A stretch of 22,514 bases of DNA from Pelargonium cotyledonis (Eukaryota; Streptophyta; Magnoliopsida; Geraniales; Geraniaceae), in the NCBI GenBank assembly GCA_036897625.1, contig JAYMTA010000995.1, positions 1 to 22,514 on the forward strand, read 5' to 3'. A program made the translations under genes and the position numbers. How positions within the stretch are numbered: position 1 is the stretch's first letter; the number at the start of each line of letters is the position of its first letter. The notes under the pieces are model-generated. The model did not search any database, was not told where the DNA came from, and worked only from the letters and a program-made list of their open reading frames with translations. Of this stretch, positions 11,887 through 21,032 are shown one piece after another.

Positions 11887-14790
11887 ATGGCAATTGAAAT
11901 AGCTACTGCCATTTCAACCAGCATTTTCGACCATTCTGTTGGTGCTGTTGTCCAGCATTTCGAGTACCTGTAGAATCACAAGAAGAACTTGGCCAACCTC
12001 AAAAAACAAGTTGAGAAGCTGGATGGTGTAAGAGATGACAAGGGCTATAGTGTTCTTGTTGCAGAAAGGAATGCAGAGAGGATCAGACGTCAAGTTGGTG
12101 ATTGGCAGATTGATGCTGACAAAATTAGCATGGAGGCAAGAAATATTGTGGAAGAATATGAAGAAAATGCAAAACAGAGGTGTTTGATTGGGTTGTGTCC
12201 AAATCTAGTTTTGCATTATCAGTTGAGTAGGAAAGCATGTAAGAAACAAATAGAGATCGTTGGAGCCATGACAGAAGCAAACAAATTCAATGGAGTTGCT
12301 GACCGTGCTGTTTGGCGGGTAATATCAACCTTGTCTACTGAAGGTTACTTTACCTTTGATTCACGAAAGTCAACTTTGGAGGAAATCATGAAGATACTAC
12401 AAGATCCCACTAAGAACTCGATTGGGGTGTATGGCTTTGGCGGCATGGGGAAGACCACTCTTGTAAAGCAAGTTGCATCACAAGCTGCCGAAGAGAAGAT
12501 GTTTGAGGAAATTATTGTGGCACATGTGACCCAAACCCAAAACTGAAAGAAATTCAAGGACAAATTGCGAACAAGCTGGATCTAAAATTGGAGGAATCAA
12601 GTGTAGCAGAAAGAGCTGGCCGCATACATAAGAGGTTGAAGGAGAAGAAGGTTCTTGTAATTTTAGATGATCTTTGGGATGTGCTAGATTTAGAAAAGGT
12701 GGGAATTCCGTTTGGTGTTCAGAATATGGGATGCAAAATAATACTCACCTCCAGATTGCGAGATGTGTTAACTTCAATGGGTACTCAAAAGTATTTCAAT
12801 GTGGAAGCTCTAGAGGAAAAAGAAGCTTGGAAGTTGTTTGAGGAGAAGACTATTAGTGTTGTTGAAGACCCTTCTTTCCTTTCCATCGGGAAGGAAATTG
12901 CTAAAAGATGTAAAGGTCTGCCTGTTTTGATCGTCACAATTGCAGCATCTCTATCAAGCCGGCCAAATTTGCATGCATGGAAAGATGCCTTGAATCAACT
13001 CAAAAATATCAACAACAAAGAAATGCATGACATTGTTAACTCTTCCATGGAGTTTATAAGTTATAAGCACCTCAAACAAACACACAAGCGGCTGTTTTTG
13101 CTTTGTGGTCTAATGGGGAGTTTTGTTCGTATTAATGACGTGTTGAAATACAGTTTGGGTAGGGATTTGTTCGATGAAGATTCAGTCACAGTAGAAGAAG
13201 CAAGAAATAAACTTCATTCTTTGATCCTTGACCTGAAAGCATCTTGCTTATTGCTTAATTCTGACTACGAAGGTATTGTAGAAATGCACGATGTTGTTAG
13301 AGGTGTTGCTATCTCAATTGCAAGAAAGGATCTAAATATGTTTTCAGTTGGAGATAATGATGCTGACTTGAACAGATGGCCTGGAGAGGATGTGCTTAAG
13401 AGGTCCACTGCAATGGTTATTCATCATTACGGCAATCACTTACCTTGTCTTCCTGAACAATTGGAATGTCCGTTGCTTGAGTTATTTATCGCGAACGCAT
13501 ATAAACTGGATCCCTCACTAACAATCCCAAATACTTTTTTTTTAAAGGACTAGAAATCTTAAAGCCTTGGGTATGTCTGGAATGTCTGTTTCAACATTGC
13601 CTACATCTCTTTACTTTTTAGAAAATCTCCAAACACTGCGTTTGGATTATTGTTACGAGTTGGAGGACATATCTATAGTTGGAGAGTTGAAGAAACTTCA
13701 GGTACTGAGCTTTGTTAGTTCGAATATTGGAGAGCTGCCTGAGGGAGTAGGGCAATTGTTTAAGCTAAGGATTTTAGACTTGAGCCATTGTTTGAAACTG
13801 AAAGTAATTCCTGCTGGTCTCTTAGCAGGTTTATTCCACTTGGAAGAATTATACATGAGACGAAGTTTTAATAGATGGGAGGCCGAAGAGGGTGCTGGAA
13901 GTAATGCTAGTCTTGCAGAGTTGAAAAATTTACCTGACCTTCGCTGTTTAGAAATAGAAGTTCCAGACGCCAAGCTTCTTTCAGAAGATTTGAACTTCGA
14001 AAAGTTGGAAAGATATGCAATACATGTGGGGGATATGTCGGTTGGGGGCGAGGACATTGGGTTGCGGCTTGAGGACTCTGTGATGAGGTTTAATAAGACA
14101 GAAATTTCTAGAGAAATTATTCTGCATCTTGGTACTACTAGCATTAATCATTTGCAGCATGAGGTGAAGAAGTTGTTGAGGAGAACAGAACATTTATGTC
14201 TACGGAGACTTAAGGGCATCAACAATGTTGTTCATGAATTAGACAGGGATGGTTTTTCAGACTTGAAGCATCTCTATATCCAAATAGATTCTGAGATTCA
14301 GTACATTGTAAATCTGGAGCACAAGCAACACAGGGTCTTTCCTGCATTAGAGTCGTTGCACCTGAGTAAAATGTTGAAGCTAGGAAAAATCTGCAATGGT
14401 CAAATGATGAAGGATTCTTTCTGCAAGTTAACAATTCTTAACGTGAAAAACTGTGACAAACTAGAGAGTTTGTTTTCTTTCTCCATGGCCATAACCCTTC
14501 TACACCTTAAGAAATTCATGTTTCTAGCTGCAATATATTGGGGGAAATTGTATCCAAGAAAAGCGGAGAAGATGATGTTAACAGCAATGATGCGGTCAGT
14601 GAGAAGATAAGAGTTTGCTCAGTTACGCATTTTAACGCTGCTGTATCTACCACGATTCGTAAACTTTTATTCTAGTGCCATGATGCTTCCCATAGTAAAA
14701 GAGATGCAGAAGTTATTGACAACTGACGTGCAGTCCGAAGAGATTATTCCAGACGGAGAGGAGACTAGTTCCATGCCATTTTTTGAAGAG
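11887..14790 (+). pseudogene. NLR exon 1: CC, NB-ARC and first LRRs
   Basis: Starts MAIEIATAISTSIFDHSVGA, a typical start for this NLR group, then FEYL followed by TAG (11971-11973), where relatives usually have Trp (a TGG to TAG change). The frame continues with NHKKNLANLKKQVEKL. NB-ARC motifs by position: P-loop GFGGMGKTT 12433-12459; kinase-2 VLVILDDLWD 12651-12680; RNBS-B GCKIILTSR near 12730; GLPL as GLPV 12915-12926; MHD 13284-13292 within VEMHDVVRGVAIS. LRRs follow from about 13567. Frame breaks: near 12543 (a C missing in the codon after TQTQN), at 13540-13550 beside a run of nine T, near 14514 (A missing) and at 14610 (extra A). The donor is GAAGAG|GTAACA at 14791. The signature residues of the switch are preserved, so decay looks recent. 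A TTG or internal ATG start after the stop would give only fragments. Confidence 0.85.
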
Positions 14791-15020
14791 GTAACATTTG
14801 TTTCTTTCCGGAGTAGTGATATATAATAGTAAAAAAATTCAAATTTTGCTTGATGCAGCTAGCATTTAGCCTATTATGTGGTAGAGTTTTAGTTATCTAA
14901 AAATTCCTCAAATGTAATAAAATCAAATTATTTGAAATATACCACATACATTGGATATGGAGATACTAGGAATGTGGATAAATAAATGACATTTTACGAC
15001 TCGTAAATAATAGATTGTGT

Positions 15021-15116
15021 CTATCACGAACTCGTAAGCTTATTTTGTAGTGCCAAAAATCCAATATGCTTCCCATAATAAAACAGAGGCAGAAGTTATT
15101 GACAGCTGATGTACCA
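15021..15116 (+). repeat. Decayed copy of the NLR exon 1 tail inside intron 1
   Basis: The stretch 15021-15115 resembles 14648-14735 in exon 1. Shared words include ATGCTTCCCATA and GCAGAAGTTATTGACA. The copy has an extra AAAATCCAAT-type insertion near 15056 and other changes, and does not hold the frame. It is about 375 bases downstream of its source. Same pattern as the exon-tail copy in the PRMT1 intron. Confidence 0.8.
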
Positions 15117-15141
15117 TGAAATATATTGGTCTTACTTGCAG

Positions 15142-15888
15142 ATTTCACTTCCTAGGCTGGAGGAATTGAGATTGATTGGAATTTCCAATTTGACAGAAAT
15201 ATGGGATGACAAACTTCCAGAGACTTCGTACTGCAATTTGAAACGACTTACAGTGAATAATTGCCCACATATGGTGAATGTAATTTCATCCAAGTTAATA
15301 TTGCAATTGTCCATGAGTTTGGAGGTACTGCATGTAAAGCGTTATGAGTCATTAGAAGAAGTTTTTACTGTACCTGACAAACGGGATATTGATGAAGAGC
15401 ATGAGTGGCTGGTCTCTCCACTTATTCGATTGAGCTTACGTGATCTACCTAAGTTGAGATGCGTATGGAGCAAGTATCATCCATGGGTTTTAAGCTTCAA
15501 AAACCTTCTAAAATTGAGTGTAAAAGATTGTGACAGCCTGGGGTATTTGTTTACTTCTTCCATTACTAAGGGTCTTGAGCAAATCCAAAAATTGGAAATT
15601 ATAAGTTGTGGAATGATGAAGGAAATTGTTGCAAATGAAAAAGGAGTAACCACAACAGATACCATCATTTTTTGTCAATTAAGCTATCTTCATCTTGAAG
15701 ATTTGCGCAAGCTCAGAAGATTCTGCAGCGGAAATTGTATTGTATTTCCGTCCTTGAAAGACCTGAGAATACAAAGATGTAAGAAAATGGAGACATTTTG
15801 CAACCAATTTGCTGGCAATGACGTGACAATAAGCAAAGGACTTGAAGAAAATGAATCAGATGGCTTGCAACCTCTCTTCAATGAAAAG
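15142..15888 (+). pseudogene. NLR exon 2: LRR block (intact frame, part of the damaged locus)
   Basis: An acceptor CTTACTTGCAG ends at 15141, and the donor AATGAAAAG|GTTTAT starts at 15889 (a weak but usable GT). The 747 bases give 249 codons without interruption. LRR-type periodicity is clear: LPRLEELRLIGISNL, then LKRLTVNNCPHM, FKNLLKLSVKDCDSL, IQKLEIISCGMM and FPSLKDLRIQRCKKM. These are the C-containing LRRs typical of the At4g27190 NLR group. No lesion seen. Confidence 0.8.
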
Positions 15889-16174
15889 GTTTATTTCTTT
15901 CTTTCTCCTCTAATTTCAGTTTATTTTTTTGTTATTAGAAAGTATAGTCTGAAAAACTAGCTAGTAATCTGTAAGCATTACTCTATACCAGAATGAGTGT
16001 CTACTTTTCCATTTTGTATAAATTAAGAATAAGTTAGTTAGGATCATACTTCCCCCTTATACGGCTATACCCATTTGAGACAGAGGGATTATCTTATTTC
16101 TAATAACTACTTCAATTTATGATGAAAGTAGTCAACGTTTATAATAATCATATATAAGTGGGTAAACATTACAG

Positions 16175-16894
16175 GCCAATTTTCCTAGCTTGGAGATATT
16201 GATAATCGACAACCTGAACAACATCAAGAGTATTTGGCACCGTCAGCTCCGTGAAGAAGGTTCATTTTGCAAACTAGAAGAAGTAACCATAAGAAAATGT
16301 GATGATCTTTGGAAGATTTTTCCATCTGCTATGCTGACCAAAATTCAAAGTCTGAAAAGACTTGAGATAGAAGATTGTGGTGCACTGGAAGAGGTATTTG
16401 CTGTCCGAAAAGAGCTAAATCTGAAAAATGGTGTGCCTGTTTTGCAGTTAAGCAAATTGTATTTAAAGAATCTACCAAAACTGAGGTGTATATGGAAAAG
16501 GGATCCCCATGAAACTCTCAGCTTTCAAAATCTCTGTGAAGTGAATGTTGGTGAATGTAAGAAACTCAAACATGTATTTCCAGCTTCTGTTGCTCAAAGT
16601 CTGCATCAACTTGAGGAGCTACGCATAGAGGATTGCAGAAGAGTGAAAACCATTGTTGATGATGAGAATAAGGAATTGGCTGAGGAGGAGATAAAAGAAG
16701 TGCCTACTACGTTTATGTTCCCTAAATTGAACCGGTTGTATCTCAAGCAACTATCAAAACTAGAGTACTTCTATTCCAGGGAATATACAATTGAGTGGCC
16801 AGTGCTTAAGGAATTAGATGTGCATTATTGTCATGAAGTATCTGATTTGGACTTCCTATATTTCTCAGAAGGATCAGCGCAGAATCAATGTCAG
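16175..16894 (+). pseudogene. NLR exon 3: LRR block (intact frame)
   Basis: An acceptor AACATTACAG ends at 16174, and the donor AATCAATGTCAG|GTATGT starts at 16895. The 720 bases give 240 codons, all open. Repeats include FPSLEILIIDNLNNIKSIW, FCKLEEVTIRKCDDLWKIF, LKRLEIEDCGALEEVF, FQNLCEVNVGECKKLKHVF and LEELRIEDCRRVKTIV. The pattern LxxLxIxxCxxLxxIF is that of this NLR group. Phase 0 at both ends, so it could be skipped or added without changing the frame of its neighbours. Confidence 0.8.
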
Positions 16895-17376
16895 GTATGT
16901 TCTGTGTCCTAACAGCTTTTTTCTATGTGCCGTTGAACCACACAATAGAGTAGCTCTCTCCATGTCTCCTAACTTCTTTCCGTTCCACTCAATGAGATAA
17001 GAACTTTTACAATCTCAACTAGAAAGTGTGTAGTTTGAATTTATTAAAGTATGAAGTGAAAATGAGGTCTCCAGTTATCAACTCAAACTCTTAGTTGAGA
17101 TGATCCTCTAACCAAATCGTTTGAGTGTTCCCTTGACTTCTTTTCTCAAATAACTTAGTCGTGATTTTGAATTACTCACTCTGTGTAAAGGGGTGATCAC
17201 ATGAAATCATTTGAATGAACAAAGAGTTTCAACCAAGGCACTTGAGACTTGAGAGCACATGAAAGAAAATCATCCACTAATAGAATCATCATCGATTTTT
17301 GCAACGAAGTGAAGCAAAACACTTATTTTGTAATGGGGGAGTCATTTGTTTCATGTTGTTTAATTGTTTTTTTCAG

Positions 17377-18240
17377 CTCCTCTCCAAGTTAGGGTGTTTG
17401 GTAATAAAAGGCAAGAACGTGGTGAAGATGAAGATAATTATGCAAGATGGCCATCTTTTCCCAGAACTCTTCCGCAATGTTAGAAGGTTAGAGATAATCG
17501 ACTGTCATGATGAATCAACTACTTTTCCATCCAATCTCCTCCCCTGCTTTCACAATCTGGAAGTACTTGTAGTAAATAATAGCTACATCCAAGAAGACTC
17601 GCCACATGAAGGAGAAGGGCCAGTAATCGCCAATGAAATTAAGGAGTCTAACCGTACTGATCAAACAGTAATACTTCCTCAGTTGAAACAGCTACAACTC
17701 TATCATCTCAATGGATTGGAGTATGACCAAGAAGGCTCGGAATTTATTGAGGAACTTATCTCTCTAACAGTGGGTGAATGTCATCGTCTGACAAGCTTAG
17801 TAATGGGCTCAGTATCTTTTAAATTCTTGATGTTTTTGAACGTTCACCGTTGTGCTGGATTGATAAATTTATTACAGCCCTCAACAGCTAGAAGCTTGGA
17901 GCAACTTAAGCACATGAGAATTAGGGAATGCCAAATGATAGAAGAAATAGTGGCAGGCGATGGAGATCATGATTCACAAGATGAGATTATTTTCAGTAGA
18001 TTGGAGTCTTTGCATCTAGTAGACTTATGGACACTCACAATCTTCTGCACTGGTAATTACACCTTCAAATTCCCTTCATTGAAAAAAGTAAATGTGGAAA
18101 ACTGCCCCAATATGAGGACCTTTTGTGGAGGAATAGCATGCACTCCAGAGCTATACGTATACTACGAGAATGGTATACATAAGTGTGAAAGCGATTGGAC
18201 AGATGACCTTAATACTACTATGCAGCATTTTACAGAAATG
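17377..18240 (+). pseudogene. NLR exon 4: LRR block, parent-like copy of the exon 4/5 duplication
   Basis: An acceptor TTTTTTTCAG ends at 17376, and the donor ACAGAAATG|GTATGT starts at 18241. The 864 bases are 288 open codons. It contains LEIIDCHDESTTFPSNLL, then LEQLKHMRIRECQMIEEIV, AGDGDHDSQDEIIFSRLESL, FCTGNYTFKFPSLKKVNVEN and CPNMRTFCGG. The following exon repeats this block with damage. The open frame extends upstream of the acceptor into the intron to 17299, which is probably chance. Confidence 0.8.
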
Positions 18241-18351
18241 GTATGTATCTGTTCATCCTCTACAATTCTCTCTCCTACTGTTCTGTTTCATTCTTTTCAA
18301 AATGAAGCTTTAATCAGAATTTTATTTGACGGTATGTGATTGGTTTTTCAG

Positions 18352-19151
18352 CTCCCGTCCAACTTGGAGGAAGTGACTAAAAGAAGCAATGACATGGCGA
18401 CAATAATGAGTCAGTTTCACCATTTTTTTGAGCCATTGATGTTAGAGATAACCGAGTTTCATGATTAATCAGTTGCTTTTCCATCCAAGTTACTTGAAAG
18501 ATTTCTCAATCTGAGCGGACTTAGAGTAAGGGATTGCTCATTCAAAGAGATATTCCCAGCTACATCATGCTCATTTAACAAATCTAGAGCTCCATAATCT
18601 GCCTGAATTGAAGTATATCTTGACAGATGACTCGCCATTGATCCCAATTCTTGAGAAACTTGTCACTCTAGTTGTCTCGGAATGTTTTCGTCTATCAAAT
18701 TTAGTACCACAATACTCAGTCTCTATCAAATTTCTTACATATTTGACTGTAGCGGATTGTGATGGATTAATAAATCTAATACATTCCTCAACAGCCAGAA
18801 GTTTGAAACAACTTAGAGAGCTGTGCATAATTGGATGCCAAATGATAGAAGAAATAGTGGCAGGCGATGGATATGACTCGAGAGATTATTTTCAGTCGGT
18901 TGGAGTCTTTGGAGCTTGGAGACTTACCAAGGCTCAAAAAATTCTGCACTGGTAATTACACTTTCAATTTCCCTATATTGTCAGTAGTAATTGTGAGACT
19001 GCCCCAATATGAGGAATTTTTGTGGAGGAATTTTTGTGGAGGAAATGCAAGCACACCAAAGCTAGAGACTGTATACTTGACAGAGTCTAAGAATGAAGAG
19101 TGTTGGATGGGTGACCTTAATACTACTATAGAACTGGTTGTTTCAGATATG
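18352..19151 (+). pseudogene. NLR exon 5: damaged duplicate of exon 4
   Basis: An acceptor GGTTTTTCAG ends at 18351, and the donor TCAGATATG|GTATGT starts at 19152. The content follows exon 4 piece by piece: SVAFPSKLL, ARSLKQLRELCIIGCQMIEE, IVAGDGYDS, IIFSRLESLELGDLPRLKKF and CTGNYTFNFP. Damage relative to exon 4: GAA to TAA at 18466 (Glu to stop), a net one-base frame change near 18570, five bases missing near 18885, and two bases missing near 18990. A 14-base tandem duplication at 19015-19042 brings the frame back. The exon is 800 bases, no longer a multiple of three. Its following intron also resembles the one after exon 4, so the duplicated unit was probably exon plus intron. Confidence 0.85.
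19015..19042 (+). repeat. 14-base tandem duplication in NLR exon 5
   Basis: AATTTTTGTGGAGG at 19015-19028 is repeated exactly at 19029-19042. Exon 4 has only one equivalent copy. Together with the two-base loss near 18990 the length change is 12, so the reading frame is restored below it. Confidence 0.9.
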
Positions 19152-19282
19152 GTATGTTTTTGTCGAAACTCTACATTTCCTTACCTCTACCGTCATTTAG
19201 AATTTTTTCTTTCTTTTAAGGTGTACTTCATTTTCATATGACAAGTTAACATACTTTGCACATCTCTTTTTCCCAATTTTAG

Positions 19283-20322
19283 GAGGTTCAAAGAGAAACC
19301 ACCGCTTGTCCAAGTACCTCGATAACCAACCATTTTGAAGCGGAAGCTCAAATCCGAGGAGATTTTCGGGGAATTTGCTGAGGCAGGAAATGAAGCTTGA
19401 GGTTTTTGAAAATGGCTTTAAGCCAGAAACAGAAATTGAGGTTTGTGAGGTGGCCATTGAGCCAAAGGAAGGGGTTGAGAATTCAGAGAAGTGGAATGAA
19501 ACAAGAAAGGGAACTGAAGCTTGTAAGGAAGGAAATAAGGTTGACATTTGTGGTGAGGCCAGAAATACAGGAAAGGTGGTTGATACTTGTGAGAAAGGTA
19601 AAGGAAAAGAACCTGAAATATGTGATGAGAAGGTCACGGAGCCTGCAAGAAAGGAGGGCGAGCCTTCAATCCATCCTTGTCTCCAATCCAACATATCAGA
19701 AAAGTCTCATCTTTATTCCCAAGGTCAAGCCAATCGCTCCTTTAGAACATTTCTGTCATTTAGTCGAGAAAATGAAAATTCACAGGAGACGACACCTCCA
19801 CATTCAGATCCTAATTCTCTTAGTCCAGCTGAAGAACAAGCCATTGCAGGGCCTATTACTCCTGAAGATGATGTTGCTTCTTCCTCGCAAGTAAGCCCAA
19901 CAAGTACAAATCATGTCGCGAGTCTTGCTCTTGGCACAACAGCTGGAACTAGCGCAGCAGCATCACATTCTCAGCCTACGGATTTTCAGGGATCAGGTGT
20001 CACTAAAAAATTCATTCCATTGATCAGTAAAGTTCTTCAAATTCTTCAAACTCAACCACGGAAGAGCTTGAATGCAGAACAGGTCCAATTTATGGAGGAT
20101 GCTTCTCGTCATCTGTCCAACATGAATTTTCCTGTGGAATGGCTCAGTCCTTACCTTGAGGAGGCCAGGAAATGCTTATCAGTTGGAGAGAGAACAAAGG
20201 TGGTAGAGTTAAAGATTGTTGAAATAGAGGCACAACTTCAAGCACTGAAAGAGAAGAAGAAAGTGCCGATTTGGATAAACCATTGTATGATGATTTTGGA
20301 ATGTGAGGTAAATATGGGATAG
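19283..20322 (+). pseudogene. NLR last exon: unusual C-terminal extension (Cys-repeat, acidic linker, coiled coil)
   Basis: An acceptor CCCAATTTTAG ends at 19282. The first frame (EVQRETTACPSTSITNHFE) changes within 19336-19381 to a frame open for about 315 codons to TAG at 20320-20322. Counting from 19375, the first 90 residues are rich in E and K, with five cysteines in similar surroundings (residues 24, 50, 59, 72, 83: EVCEV, EACKE, DICGE, DTCEK, EICDE). Next is a Ser/Thr/Pro/Ala-rich low-complexity linker (about 100-215). A helical C-terminal part follows, with FPVEWLSPYLEEARKCL and a coiled coil VVELKIVEIEAQLQALKEK (about 215-300). The last 20 or so residues run across the antisense phytocyanin-like tail. 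The helical part recalls the WL..L.E coiled coil found with plant MATH-domain proteins, but I cannot confirm this. It may be an integrated domain of the NLR or a separate gene. Confidence 0.55.
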
Positions 20323-20467
20323 GGGTTGGAGCTGGCCCTACATGCACTGAAACCTTCATTTGTCCTGTGTTGCGGTCTTGATCAACACTGGACAAGAAAT
20401 AGTAATCTCCTGCAGTTTCTGGTGTTATATAATCCAATCCAGATGTGTACACCGCCATGGGATTCAT
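20300..20467 (-). pseudogene. Phytocyanin-like (cupredoxin) C-terminal fragment
   Basis: On the minus strand the frame NPMAVYTSGLDYITPETAG followed by GDYYFLSSVDQDRNTGQMK and VSVHVGPAPTPIP matches the end of a plant phytocyanin domain (family pattern NP...Y..G.d...L..PG.YYFIC....HC..GMK..V.V, then a Pro-rich tail). The copper-ligand region is altered: FLSSVDQDRNTGQ has no Cys-His-Cys, so it is of the ligand-less ENODL-like kind or degenerate. A stop (TAA) lies just upstream in frame and no first exon is found, so this is a fragment. The Pro-rich tail continues antisense to the end of the NLR extension. Confidence 0.6.
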
Positions 20468-20526
20468 TTACTTTCCAAAATCCAAAAGGAACGAGGACAT
20501 GGGAAATAGCCTGGAAATACACATAA

Positions 20527-21032
20527 GCCTAAGCAAAATTAAGAAGTAATTCATAATATTATTTTTTGTTGTTTATTGTTTACCCGATTGTTTGTTCTGT
20601 ATAATTGGTGTTCTAGTTTTGGACTCCAAGAGTATGGTTGTTTTTTTGGGCATCCAAACTTTTAAGATGGACATGGTTTTTCTCAATGCAGTTTGAGATG
20701 TTCCTTATTGGTGGCAAAAGAAAATAAAAATTTATGGTATATTGCATAACCAAAAGGCTCATTTTACAGACGTAATATTGACTATAAACTTGTGAGGAGC
20801 AATGAATTATAAGTATGAACTAACATTTACCATCTACTCTGCAAAGCTAGAGCCCGTATTCAATTTTATTGCAAAACAATTTAGCTTCTGTACAAGAATA
20901 TCTGCAAAAATAACTGTCTTCCATAAACATGGCGACATAAACAAAAAAGATGATAGTTACATTCATCACAAGTACATTAACGAAGCATCCACAGGGCCAA
21001 TGATCTAAACTCGTTTTCCATGATCCGCTTAC
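20527..21032. other. Intergenic DNA / 3' flank of the PNGase A gene
   Basis: AT-rich, with T-tracts and no recognised gene. On the minus strand an AATAAA (plus-strand TTTATT at 20865-20870) lies about 165 bases below the PNGase A stop and is a candidate polyadenylation signal. Open frames here are short and lack protein-like composition. Confidence 0.5.

Larger units (their letters stand above)
11887..20322 (+). pseudogene. CC-NB-LRR (RPS5/At4g27190-like) resistance-gene relative with multiple frame breaks; whole locus
   Basis: Plant intracellular immune receptor type: coiled coil, NB-ARC switch, then a long LRR spread over several phase-0 exons (family knowledge). Exons inferred from splice sites: 11887-14790, 15142-15888, 16175-16894, 17377-18240, 18352-19151, 19283-20322. 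Lesions seen: a TAG at codon 29 (11971), a one-base loss near 12543, a net frame change at 13540-13550, a loss near 14514 undone by an extra A at 14610, a TAA at 18466, a frame change near 18570, a 5-base loss near 18885, a 2-base loss near 18990 undone by a 14-base duplication, and a frame change in 19336-19381. Exons 2, 3 and 4 are intact. As read, no full-length receptor can be made. Because some breaks lie at homopolymers, part of the damage could be sequence error; the two nonsense codons and the longer deletions are harder to explain that way. Confidence 0.85.

Noticed and set aside
19397..19894. Alternative plus-strand frame of 165 codons within the NLR extension
   Set aside because: Its composition (many R, L, K, Q) is that of a shifted frame. 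The overlapping 315-codon frame has regular Cys motifs and a coiled coil, which is more protein-like.
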